The notes under the pieces were generated by a model. The model had not been told where the DNA came from. It made no database searches and saw only the letters and a list, made by a program, of their open reading frames with translations. 64,000 bases of DNA, from positions 79,469,300-79,533,299 of the forward strand of contig CM049314.1 in assembly GCA_026874595.1 (NCBI GenBank), in the 5' to 3' direction. A program made the position numbers and the translations under genes. The DNA is from Sipunculus nudus (taxonomy: Eukaryota > Annelida > Sipuncula > Golfingiida > Sipunculidae). How positions within the stretch are numbered: position 1 is the stretch's first letter; every line of letters starts with the position of its first letter. Positions 21,347 to 34,825 of the stretch are shown piece by piece.

Positions 21347-24300
21347 ATGGATTTTTTTAATCCTTTTGCATATTTTACCTCAATTTTTCTACAGTTTTGC
21401 ACCATATTCGACAGAAAAAGATTCCCGGGAAGTAGAATAACACATTATTTCTTAAGAAAATGTATGCAAAAAGGATTTATCAAGACACAGTTCCTTTGCT
21501 TAAAGTCTGCCTACGCTTTACTTATGCTTTGCTTACGATGAAAACACCAAACAATTTAAGCATTTTTCTATAAATATATACGAATATAACCCATAGGGAC
21601 ACAGACTGCTTCCATGGCTATATAATTGCACCTGTCAGTGAAGGTGAGTCTAAAATTTAAGGGTAAAATCGTTTAAGCAAAATCAGAAATAGAAAATTCC
21701 GATACTTTATAAAAGTAACGTTGTGGATTTTTGTGACCCTTTTGAATATTTTACCTCGTTTTTTCTACAGTTTTACACCATATTCGACAGAACTATATTA
21801 CAGGAAAGTAGAATAATACATTATTTCTTTAGAAAATAGATGTAAAAAGGATTTATCAAGACACAGTTCCTTTGCCTACAGTTTGCTTATTCTTTGCTTA
21901 TGCTTTGCTTACGATGAAAACACCACACAATTTAAGCATTTTTCCACAAATACACACAAATATGACCCATAGGGGCACAGACTGTTTACCTGGCAACAAA
22001 ATGGTTACTGTTTGTGATCAGGAATCTAAATATTAAGGGTAAAATTGTTCAATCAAAACCACAATTATAAAAATCCGCTACTTTCTTAAAATGACATTAT
22101 GGATTCTTTTATCCTTTTGCATATTTTACCTCAATTTTTCAACAGTTTTGCACCATATTCGACAGAAATAGATTCTCTGAATGTCGAATAATACATTATT
22201 TCTTTAGAAAATAGATGTAAAAAGGATTTATCAAGACACAGTTCCTTTGCTTACAGTTTGCTTACGCTTTGCTTATGCTTTGCTTACGGTGAAAACACCT
22301 CAAAACTGACGCATTTTTCTATAAATATATACAAATATGACCCATAGGGACACAGACTGGTTCCATGGCTATATAATTGCACCTGTCAGTGAAGGTGAAT
22401 CTAAAAATTAAGGGTAAAATCGTTTAAGCAAAATCAGAAATAGAAAATTCCGATACTTTATAAAAGTAACGTTGTGGATTTTAGTGACCCTTTTGCATAT
22501 TTTACCTCAATTTTTCTACAGTTTTGCACCATATTAGACAGAAATAGATTCCCGGGAAGTAGAATAATACATTATTTCTTCAAGAAATAGTTGCAAAAAG
22601 GATTAATTAAGACACAGCTCATTTGCTTACAGTTTGCTTATGCTTTGCTTACGATGAAAACACCACACAATTTAAGCATTATTCTACAAATACACACAAA
22701 TATAACCCATGGGGACACAGACTGTTTACCTGGCTACAAAATAGTTCCTGTTAGTGATCAGGAATCTAAATATTAAGGGTAAAATTGTTCAATCAAATTC
22801 AGAAATAGAAAATTCTGAAACGTTATAAGAGTGACATTGTGGATTTTTGTGAACCTTTGGCATATTTTACCTCAATTTTTCTACAGTTTTGCAGCGTTTT
22901 CGACAGAAATAGATTCCCGGGAAGTAGAATAATACATTATTTCTTCAGAAAATAGTTGCAAAAAGGATAGTTCAAGATACAGTTCCTTTGCTTACAGTTT
23001 GCTTATTCTTTGCTTATGCTTTGCTTACGATGAAAACACCACACAATTTAAGCATGTTTCTACAAATACACAAAAATATGAACCATAGGGACACAGACTG
23101 GTTACCTGACTACAAAATAGTTCCCGTTAGTGATCAGGAATCAAAATATTAAGGGCAAAATTGTTCAATCAAATTCAGAAATAGAAAATTCTGAAACGTT
23201 TTAGAGTGACATTGTGGATTTTTGTGAACCTTTAGCATATTTTACCTCAATTTTTCTACAGTTTTGCAGCGTTTTCGACAGAAATAGATTCCCGGGAAGT
23301 AGAATAATACATTATTTCTTCAGAAAATAGATGCAAAAAGGATTTATCAAGACACAGTTCTTTTCCTTACAGTTTGCTTATTCTTTGCTTATGCTTTGCT
23401 TACGATGAAAACACCACACAATTTAAGCATTTTTCCACAAATACACACAAATATGACCCATAGGGACACAGACTGTTTACCTGTCTACAAAAAAGTTCCT
23501 GTAAGTGATGAGGAATCTAAATATTATGGGTAAAATTGTTCAGTCAAAACCACAATTATAAAAATCCGCTACTTTCATAATGCGAAATTATGGATTTTTT
23601 TAATCCTTTTGCATATTTTACCTCAATTTTTCTACAGTTTTGCACCATATTCGACAGAAAAAGATTCCCGGGAAGTAGAATAACACATTATTTCTTAAGA
23701 AGATGTATGCAAAAAGGATTTATCAAGACACAGTTCCTTTGCTTAAAGTCTGCCTACGCTTTGCTTATGCTTTGCTTACGATGAAAACACCACACAATTT
23801 AAGCATTTTTCTATAAATATATACGAATATGACCCATAGGGACACAGACTGCTTCCCTGGCTATATAATTGCACGTGTCAGTGAAGGTGAATGTAAAATT
23901 TAAAGGTTAAATCGTTTAAGCAAAATCAGAAATAGAAAATTCGGATACTTTATAAAAGTAACGTTGTGGATTTTTGTGACCCTTTTGAATATTTTACCTC
24001 GTTTTTTCTACAGTTTTGCACCATATTCGACAGAAAAGGATTCCCGGGAAGTAGAATAACACATTATTTCTTAAGAAAATGTATGCAAAAAGGATTTATC
24101 AAGACACAGTTCCTTTGCTTAAAGTCTGCCTACGCTTTGCTTATGCTTTGCTTACGATGAAAACACCACACAATTTAAGCATTTTTCTATAAATATATAC
24201 GAATATGACCCATAGGGACACAGACTGCTTCCCTGGCTATATAATTGCACGTGTCAGTGAAGGTGAATGTAAAATTTAAAGGTTAAATCGTTTAAGCAAA

Positions 24301-27300
24301 ATCAGAAATAGAAAATTCGGATACTTTATAAAAGTAACGTTGTGGATTTTTGTGACCCTTTTGAATATTTTACCTCGTTTTTTCCACAGTTTTACACCAT
24401 ATTCGACAGAACTATATTACAGGAAAGTAGAATAATACATTATTTCTTTAGAAAATAGATGTAAAAAGGATTTATCAAGACACAGTTCCTTTGCCTACAG
24501 TTTGCTTATTCTTTGCTTATGCTTTGCTTACGATGAAAACACCACACAATTTAAGCATTTTTCCACAAATACACACAAATATGACCCATAGGGGCACAGA
24601 CTGTTTACCTGGCAACAAAATGGTTACTGTTTGTGATCAGGAATCTAAATATTAATGGTAAAATTGTTCAATCAAAACCACAATTATAAAAATCCGCTAC
24701 TTTCTTAAAATGACATTATGGATTCTTTTATCCTTTTGCATATTTTACCTCAATTTTTCAACAGTTTTGCACCATATTCGACAGAAATAGATTCTCTGAA
24801 TGTCGAATAATACATTATTTCTTTAGAAAATAGATGTAAAAAGGATTTATCAAGACACAGTTCCTTTGCTTACAGTTTGCTTACGCTTTGCTTATGCTTT
24901 GCTTACGGTGAAAACACCTCAAAACTGACGCATTTTTCTATAAATATATACAAATATGACCCATAGGGACACAGACTGGTTCCATGGCTATATAATTGCA
25001 CCTGTCAGTGAAGGTGAATCTAAAAATTAAGGGTAAAATCGTTTAAGCAAAATCAGAAATAGAAAATTCCGATACTTTATAAAAGTAACGTTGTGGATTT
25101 TAGTGACCCTTTTGCATATTTTACCTCAATTTTTCTACAGTTTTGCACCATATTAGACAGAAATAGATTCCCGGGAAGTAGAATAATACATTATTTCTTC
25201 AAGAAATAGTTGCAAAAAGGATTAATTAAGACACAGCTCATTTGCTTACAGTTTGCTTATGCTTTGCTTACGATGAAAACACCACACAATTTAAGCATTA
25301 TTCTACAAATACACACAAATATAACCCATGGGGACACAGACTGTTTACCTGGCTACAAAATAGTTCCTGTTAGTGATCAGGAATCTAAATATTAAGGGTA
25401 AAATTGTTCAATCAAATTCAGAAATAGAAAATTCTGAAACGTTATAAGAGTGACATTGTGGATTTTTGTGAACCTTTTGCATATTTTACCTCAATTTTTC
25501 TACAGTTTTGCAGCGTTTTCGACAGAAATAGATTCCCGGAAAGTAGAATAATACATTATTTCTTCAGAAAATAGTTGCAAAAAGGATAGTTCAAGATACA
25601 GTTCCTTTGCTTACAGTTTGCTTATTCTTTGCTTATGCTTTGCTTACGATGAAAACACCACACAATTTAAGCATTTTTCTACAAATACACAAAAATATGA
25701 ACCATAGGGACACAGACTGGTTACCTGACTACAAAATAGTTCCCGTTAGTGATCAGGAATCAAAATATTAAGGGCAAAATTGTTCAATCAAATTCAGAAA
25801 TAGAAAATTCTGAAACGTTTTAGAGTGACATTGTGGATTTTTGTGAACCTTTAGCATATTTTACCTCAATTTTTCTACAGTTTTGCAGCGTTTTCGACAG
25901 AAATAGATTCCCGGGAAGTAGAATAATACATTATTTCTTCAGAAAATAGATGCAAAAAGGATTTATCAAGACACAGTTCTTTTCCTTACAGTTTGCTTAT
26001 TCTTTGCTTATGCTTTGCTTACGATGAAAACACCACACAATTTAAGCATTTTTCCACAAATACACACAAATATGACCCATAGGGACACAGACTGTTTACC
26101 TGTCTACAAAAAAGTTCCTGTAAGTGATGAGGAATCTAAATATTATGGGTAAAATTGTTCAGTCAAAACCACAATTATAAAAATCCGCTACTTTCATAAT
26201 GCGAAATTATGGATTTTTTTAATCCTTTTGCATATTTTACCTCAATTTTTCTACAGTTTTGCACCATATTCGACAGAAAAAGATTCCCGGGAAGTAGAAT
26301 AACACATTATTTCTTAAGAAGATGTATGCAAAAAGGATTTATCAAGACACAGTTCCTTTGCTTAAAGTCTGCCTACGCTTTGCTTATGCTTTGCTTACGA
26401 TGAAAACACCACACAATTTAAGCATTTTTCTATAAATATATACGAATATGACCCATAGGGACACAGACTGCTTCCCTGGCTATATAATTGCACGTGTCAG
26501 TGAAGGTGAATGTAAAATTTAAAGGTTAAATCGTTTAAGCAAAATCAGAAATAGAAAATTCGGATACTTTATCAAAGTAACGTTGTGGATTTTTGTGACC
26601 CTTTTGAATATTTTACCTCGTTTTTTCTACAGTTTTGCACCATATTCGACAGAAAAGGATTCCCGGGAAGTAGAATAACACATTATTTCTTAAGAAAATG
26701 TATGCAAAAAGGATTTATCAAGACACAGTTCCTTTGCTTAAAGTCTGCCTACGCTTTGCTTATGCTTTGCTTACGATGAAAACACCACACAATTTAAGCA
26801 TTTTTCTATAAATATATACGAATATGACCCATAGGGACACAGACTGCTTCCCTGGCTATATAATTGCACGTGTCAGTGAAGGTGAATGTAAAATTTAAAG
26901 GTTAAATCGTTTAAGCAAAATCAGAAATAGAAAATTCGGATACTTTATAAAAGTAACGTTGTGGATTTTTGTGACCCTTTTGAAAATTTTACCTCGTTTT
27001 TTCCACAGTTTTACACCATATTCGACAGAACTATATTACAGGAAAGTAGAATAATACATTATTTCTTTAGAAAATAGATGTAAAAAGGATTTATCAAGAC
27101 ACAGTTCCTTTGCCTACAGTTTGCTTATTCTTTGCTTATGCTTTGCTTACGATGAAAACACCACACAATTAAAGCATTTTTCTACAAATACACAAAAATA
27201 TGAACCATAGGGACACAGACTGGTTACCTGACTACAAAATACTTCCCGTTAGTGATCAGGAATCAAAATATTAAGGGCAAAATTGTTCAATCAAATTCAG

Positions 27301-27711
27301 AAATAGAAAATTCTGAAACGTTTTAGAGTGACATTGTGGATTTTTGTGAACCTTTAGCATATTTTACCTCAATTTTTCTACAGTTTTGCAGCGTTTTCGA
27401 CAGAAATAGATTCCCGGGAAGTAGAATAATACATTATTTCTTCAGAAAATAGATGCAAAAAGGATTTATCAAGACAAAGTTCTTTTGCTTACAGTTTGCT
27501 TATTCTTTGCTTATGCTTTGCTTACGATGAAAACACCACACAATTTAAGCATTTTTCCACAAATACACACAAATATGACCCATAGGGACACAGACTGTTT
27601 ACCTGTCTACAAAAAAGTTCCTGTAAGTGATGAGGAATCTAAATATTATGGGTAAAATTGTTCAGTCAAAACCACAATTATAAAAATCCGCTACTTTCAT
27701 AATGCGAAATT
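21347..27711 (+). repeat. 17-mer HOR copy 1 (6,365 bp)
   Basis: Monomers 58-74 start at 21347, 21723, 22099, 22474, 22839, 23214, 23590, 23966, 24342, 24718, 25093, 25458, 25833, 26209, 26585, 26961 and 27336. Order: A2-F-G-H-D-E-A-C then F-G-H-D-E-A-C-F/D-E. It is a fusion of the 7-mer F-G-H-D-E-A-C (2,619 bp) with the 10-mer. Next-copy starts lie exactly 6,365 bp downstream (21347 to 27712, 22591 to 28956). Shared private variants support the pairing: cctttggcat in the D at 22839 and 29204, and aatattaatgg in the F at 24342 and 30707. Confidence 0.92.
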
Positions 27712-30700
27712 ATGGATTTTTTTAATCCTTTTGCATATTTTACCTCAATTTTTCTACAGTTTTGCACCATATTCGACAGAAAAAGATTCCCGGGAAGTAG
27801 AATAACACATTATTTCTTAAGAAAATGTATGCAAAAAGGATTTATCAAGACACAGTTCCTTTGCTTAAAGTCTGCCTACGCTTTACTTATGCTTTGCTTA
27901 CGATGAAAACACCAAACAATTTAAGCATTTTTCTATAAATATATACGAATATAACCCATAGGGACACAGACTGCTTCCATGGCTATATAATTGCACCTGT
28001 CAGTGAAGGTGAGTCTAAAATTTAAGGGTAAAATCGTTTAAGCAAAATCAGAAATAGAAAATTCCGATACTTTATAAAAGTAACGTTGTGGATTTTTGTG
28101 ACCCTTTTGAATATTTTACCTCGTTTTTTCTACAGTTTTACACCATATTCGACAGAACTATATTACAGGAAAGTAGAATAATACATTATTTCTTTAGAAA
28201 ATAGATGTAAAAAGGATTTATCAAGACACAGTTCCTTTGCCTACAGTTTGCTTATTCTTTGCTTATGCTTTGCTTACGATGAAAACACCACACAATTTAA
28301 GCATTTTTCCACAAATACACACAAATATGACCCATAGGGGCACAGACTGTTTACCTGGCAACAAAATGGTTACTGTTTGTGATCAGGAATCTAAATATTA
28401 AGGGTAAAATTGTTCAATCAAAACCACAATTATAAAAATCCGCTACTTTCTTAAAATGACATTATGGATTCTTTTATCCTTTTGCATATTTTACCTCAAT
28501 TTTTCAACAGTTTTGCACCATATTCGACAGAAATAGATTCTCTGAATGTCGAATAATACATTATTTCTTTAGAAAATAGATGTAAAAAGGATTTATCAAG
28601 ACACAGTTCCTTTGCTTACAGTTTGCTTACGCTTTGCTTATGCTTTGCTTACGGTGAAAACACCTCAAAACTGACGCATTTTTCTATAAATATATACAAA
28701 TATGACCCATAGGGACACAGACTGGTTCCATGGCTATATAATTGCACCTGTCAGTGAAGGTGAATCTAAAAATTAAGGGTAAAATCGTTTAAGCAAAATC
28801 AGAAATAGAAAATTCCGATACTTTATAAAAGTAACGTTGTGGATTTTAGTGACCCTTTTGCATATTTTACCTCAATTTTTCTACAGTTTTGCACCATATT
28901 AGACAGAAATAGATTCCCGGGAAGTAGAATAATACATTATTTCTTCAAGAAATAGTTGCAAAAAGGATTAATTAAGACACAGCTCATTTGCTTACAGTTT
29001 GCTTATGCTTTGCTTACGATGAAAACACCACACAATTTAAGCATTATTCTACAAATACACACAAATATAACCCATGGGGACACAGACTGTTTACCTGGCT
29101 ACAAAATAGTTCCTGTTAGTGATCAGGAATCTAAATATTAAGGGTAAAATTGTTCAATCAAATTCAGAAATAGAAAATTCTGAAACGTTATAAGAGTGAC
29201 ATTGTGGATTTTTGTGAACCTTTGGCATATTTTACCTCAATTTTTCTACAGTTTTGCAGCGTTTTCGACAGAAATAGATTCCCGGGAAGTAGAATAATAC
29301 ATTATTTCTTCAGAAAATAGTTGCAAAAAGGATAGTTCAAGATACAGTTCCTTTGCTTACAGTTTGCTTATTCTTTGCTTATGCTTTGCTTACGATGAAA
29401 ACACCACACAATTTAAGCATGTTTCTACAAATACACAAAAATATGAACCATAGGGACACAGACTGGTTACCTGACTACAAAATAGTTCCCGTTAGTGATC
29501 AGGAATCAAAATATTAAGGGCAAAATTGTTCAATCAAATTCAGAAATAGAAAATTCTGAAACGTTTTAGAGTGACATTGTGGATTTTTGTGAACCTTTAG
29601 CATATTTTACCTCAATTTTTCTACAGTTTTGCAGCGTTTTCGACAGAAATAGATTCCCGGGAAGTAGAATAATACATTATTTCTTCAGAAAATAGATGCA
29701 AAAAGGATTTATCAAGACACAGTTCTTTTCCTTACAGTTTGCTTATTCTTTGCTTATGCTTTGCTTACGATGAAAACACCACACAATTTAAGCATTTTTC
29801 CACAAATACACACAAATATGACCCATAGGGACACAGACTGTTTACCTGTCTACAAAAAAGTTCCTGTAAGTGATGAGGAATCTAAATATTATGGGTAAAA
29901 TTGTTCAGTCAAAACCACAATTATAAAAATCCGCTACTTTCATAATGCGAAATTATGGATTTTTTTAATCCTTTTGCATATTTTACCTCAATTTTTCTAC
30001 AGTTTTGCACCATATTCGACAGAAAAAGATTCCCGGGAAGTAGAATAACACATTATTTCTTAAGAAGATGTATGCAAAAAGGATTTATCAAGACACAGTT
30101 CCTTTGCTTAAAGTCTGCCTACGCTTTGCTTATGCTTTGCTTACGATGAAAACACCACACAATTTAAGCATTTTTCTATAAATATATACGAATATGACCC
30201 ATAGGGACACAGACTGCTTCCCTGGCTATATAATTGCACGTGTCAGTGAAGGTGAATGTAAAATTTAAAGGTTAAATCGTTTAAGCAAAATCAGAAATAG
30301 AAAATTCGGATACTTTATAAAAGTAACGTTGTGGATTTTTGTGACCCTTTTGAATATTTTACCTCGTTTTTTCTACAGTTTTGCACCATATTCGACAGAA
30401 AAGGATTCCCGGGAAGTAGAATAACACATTATTTCTTAAGAAAATGTATGCAAAAAGGATTTATCAAGACACAGTTCCTTTGCTTAAAGTCTGCCTACGC
30501 TTTGCTTATGCTTTGCTTACGATGAAAACACCACACAATTTAAGCATTTTTCTATAAATATATACGAATATGACCCATAGGGACACAGACTGCTTCCCTG
30601 GCTCTATAATTGCACGTGTCAGTGAAGGTGAATGTAAAATTTAAAGGTTAAATCGTTTAAGCAAAATCAGAAATAGAAAATTCGGATACTTTATAAAAGT

Positions 30701-33700
30701 AACGTTGTGGATTTTTGTGACCCTTTTGAATATTTTACCTCGTTTTTTCCACAGTTTTACACCATATTCGACAGAACTATATTACAGGAAAGTAGAATAA
30801 TACATTATTTCTTTAGAAAATAGATGTAAAAAGGATTTATCAAGACACAGTTCCTTTGCCTACAGTTTGCTTATTCTTTGCTTATGCTTTGCTTACGATG
30901 AAAACACCACACAATTTAAGCATTTTTCCACAAATACACACAAATATGACCCATAGGGGCACAGACTGTTTACCTGGCAACAAAATGGTTACTGTTTGTG
31001 ATCAGGAATCTAAATATTAATGGTAAAATTGTTCAATCAAAACCACAATTATAAAAATCCGCTACTTTCTTAAAATGACATTATGGATTCTTTTATCCTT
31101 TTGCATATTTTACCTCAATTTTTCAACAGTTTTGCACCATATTCGACAGAAATAGATTCTCTGAATGTCGAATAATACATTATTTCTTTAGAAAATAGAT
31201 GTAAAAAGGATTTATCAAGACACAGTTCCTTTGCTTACAGTTTGCTTACGCTTTGCTTATGCTTTGCTTACGGTGAAAACACCTCAAAACTGACGCATTT
31301 TTCTATAAATATATACAAATATGACCCATAGGGACACAGACTGGTTCCATGGCTATATAATTGCACCTGTCAGTGAAGGTGAATCTAAAAATTAAGGGTA
31401 AAATCGTTTAAGTAAAATCAGAAATAGAAAATTCCGATACTTTATAAAAGTAACGTTGTGGATTTTAGTGACCCTTTTGCATATTTTACCTCAATTTTTC
31501 TACAGTTTTGCACCATATTAGACAGAAATAGATTCCCGGGAAGTAGAATAATACATTATTTCTTCAAGAAATAGTTGCAAAAAGGATTAATTAAGACACA
31601 GCTCATTTGCTTACAGTTTGCTTATGCTTTGCTTACGATGAAAACACCACACAATTTAAGCATTATTCTACAAATACACACAAATATAACCCATGGGGAC
31701 ACAGACTGTTTACCTGGCTAAAAAATAGTTCCTGTTAGTGATCAGGAATCTAAATATTAAGGGTAAAATTGTTCAATCAAATTCAGAAATAGAAAATTCT
31801 GAAACGTTATAAGAGTGACATTGTGGATTTTTGTGAACCTTTTGCATATTTTACCTCAATTTTTCTACAGTTTTGCAGCGTTTTCGACAGAAATAGATTC
31901 CCGGGAAGTAGAATAATACATTATTTCTTCAGAAAATAGTTGCAAAAAGGATAGTTCAAGATACAGTTCCTTTGCTTACAGTTTGCTTATTCTTTGCTTA
32001 TGCTTTGCTTACGATGAAAACACCACACAATTTAAGCATTTTTCTACAAATACACAAAAATATGAACCATAGGGACTCAGACTGGTTACCTGACTACAAA
32101 ATAGTTCCCGTTAGTGATCAGGAATCAAAATATTAAGGGCAAAATTGTTCAATCAAATTCAGAAATAGAAAATTCTGAAACGTTTTAGAGTGACATTGTG
32201 GATTTTTGTGAACCTTTAGCATATTTTACCTCAATTTTTCTACAGTTTTGCAGCGTTTTCGACAGAAATAGATTCCCGGGAAGTAGAATAATACATTATT
32301 TCTTCAGAAAATAGATGCAAAAAGGATTTATCAAGACACAGTTCTTTTCCTTACAGTTTGCTTATTCTTTGCTTATGCTTTGCTTACGATGAAAACACCA
32401 CACAATTTAAGCATTTTTCCACAAATACACACAAATATGACCCATAGGGACACAGACTGTTTACCTGTCTACAAAAAAGTTCCTGTAAGTGATGAGGAAT
32501 CTAAATATTATGGGTAAAATTGTTCAGTCAAAACCACAATTATAAAAATCCGCTACTTTCATAATGCGAAATTATGGATTTTTTTAATCCTTTTGCATAT
32601 TTTACCTCAATTTTTCTACAGTTTTGCACCATATTCGACAGAAAAAGATTCCCGGGAAGTAGAATAACACATTATTTCTTAAGAAGATGTATGCAAAAAG
32701 GATTTATCAAGACACAGTTCCTTTGCTTAAAGTCTGCCTACGCTTTGCTTATGCTTTGCTTACGATGAAAACACCACACAATTTAAGCATTTTTCTATAA
32801 ATATATACGAATATGACCCATAGGGACACAGACTGCTTCCCTGGCTATATAATTGCACGTGTCAGTGAAGGTGAATGTAAAATTTAAAGGTTAAATCGTT
32901 TAAGCAAAATCAGAAATAGAAAATTCGGATACTTTATAAAAGTAACGTTGTGGATTTTTGTGACCCTTTTGAATATTTTACCTCGTTTTTTCTACAGTTT
33001 TGCACCATATTCGACAGAAAAGGATTCCCGGGAAGTAGAATAACACATTATTTCTTTAGAAAATAGATGTAAAAAGGATTTATCAAGACACAGTTCCTTT
33101 GCCTACAGTTTGCTTATTCTTTGCTTATGCTTTGCTTACGATGAAAACACCACACAATTTAAGCATTTTTCCACAAATACACACAAATATGACCCATAGG
33201 GGCACAGACTGTTTACCTGGCAACAAAATGGTTACTGTTTGTGATCAGGAATCTAAATATTAAGGGTAAAATTGTTCAATCAAAACCACAATTATAAAAA
33301 TCCGCTACTTTCTTAAAATGACATTATGGATTCTTATATCCTTTTGCATATTTTACCTCAATTTTTCAACAGTTTTGCACCATATTCGACAGAAATAGAT
33401 TCTCTGAATGTCGAATAATACATTATTTCTTTAGAAAATAGATGTAAAAAGGATTTATCAAGACACAGTTCCTTTGCTTACAGTTTGCTTACGCTTTGCT
33501 TATGCTTTGCTTACGGTGAAAACACCTCAAAACTGACGCATTTTTCTATAAATATATACAAATATGACCCATAGGGACACAGACTGGTTCCATGGCTATA
33601 TAATTGCACCTGTCAGTGAAGGTGAATCTAAAAATTAAGGGTAAAATCGTTTAAGCAAAATCAGAAATAGAAAATTCCGATACTTTATAAAAGTAACGTT

Positions 33701-34063
33701 GTGGATTTTAGTGACCCTTTTGCATATTTTACCTCAATTTTTCTACAGTTTTGCACCATATTAGACAGAAATAGATTCCCGGGAAGTAGAATAATACATT
33801 ATTTCTTCAAGAAATAGTTGCAAAAAGGATTAATTAAGACACAGCTCATTTGCTTACAGTTTGCTTATGCTTTGCTTACGATGAAAACACCACACAATTT
33901 AAGCATTTTTCCACAAATACACACAAATATGACCCATAGGGCACAGACTGTTTACCTGGCTAAAAATAGTTCCTGTTAGTGATCAGAAATCTAAATATTA
34001 AGGGCAAAATTGTTCAATCAAAACCACAATTATAAAAATCCGCTACTTTCTTAAAGTCACATC
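27712..34063 (+). repeat. 17-mer HOR copy 2, diverging at its 3' end
   Basis: Monomers 75-91: A2-F-G-H-D-E-A-C-F-G-H-D-E-A (27712 to 32949) follow copy 1 at 6,365 bp. The last three monomers are C/F (32950), G (33326) and short H2 (33701) instead of C-F/D-E. From 29955 onward the same DNA is the beginning of the first 36-mer unit, so the 36-mer was assembled partly from 17-mer material. The stretch 27712-29954 (A2-F-G-H-D-E) is the only part not also inside the 36-mer. Confidence 0.88.
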
Positions 34064-34449
34064 ATGAATTTTTGTGATCCTTTTGCATATTTCATCTCAA
34101 TTTTCTACAGTTTTGCACCATATTGGACAGAAATAGATTACCTGAATGTCAAATAATATATTATTTCTTGAGAAAATAGTTGCAAAAACAATTTATCAAG
34201 ACACAGTTCCTTTGCTTACAGTTTGCTTACGCTTTGCTTATGCTTTGCTTATGCTTTGCTTACGATTAAAACACCACACAGTTTAAGCATTTTTCAATAA
34301 ATATATACGAATATAACCCATAGGGACACAGACTGCTTCCATGGCTATATAATTGCACCTGTCAGTGAAGGTGAATGTAAAATTTAAAGGTTAAATCGTT
34401 TAAGCAAAATCAGAAAGAGAAAATTCGGATACTTTATAAAAGTAACGTT

Positions 34450-34825
34450 GTGGATTTTTGTGACCCTTTTGAATATTTTTCCTCGTTTTTTCTACAGTTT
34501 TACACCATATTCGACAGAATTATATTACAGGAAAGTAGAATAATACATTATTTCTTTAGAAAATAGATGTAAAAAGGATTTATCAAGACAAAGTTCTTTG
34601 GCTTACAGTTTGCTTATTCTTTGCTTATGCTTTGCTTACGATGAAAACACCACACAATTTAAGCATTTTTCCACAAATACACACAAATATGACCCATAGG
34701 GACACAGACTGTTTACCTGTCTACAAAAAAGTTCCTGTAAGTGATGAGGAATCTAAATATTATGGGTAAAATTGTTCAGTCAAAACCACAATTATAAAAA
34801 TCCGCTACTTTCATAATGCGAAATT
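34450..34825 (+). repeat. F/E hybrid monomer
   Basis: F left half with private changes gaatatttttcctcg and cagaattatattacagg, then caaagttctttggctta, and a right half of type E leading into A2. Identical private changes recur at 43057 and 47928. The copy at 43057 sits at the boundary between the two 36-mer units, where an ordinary E would be expected. Confidence 0.87.
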
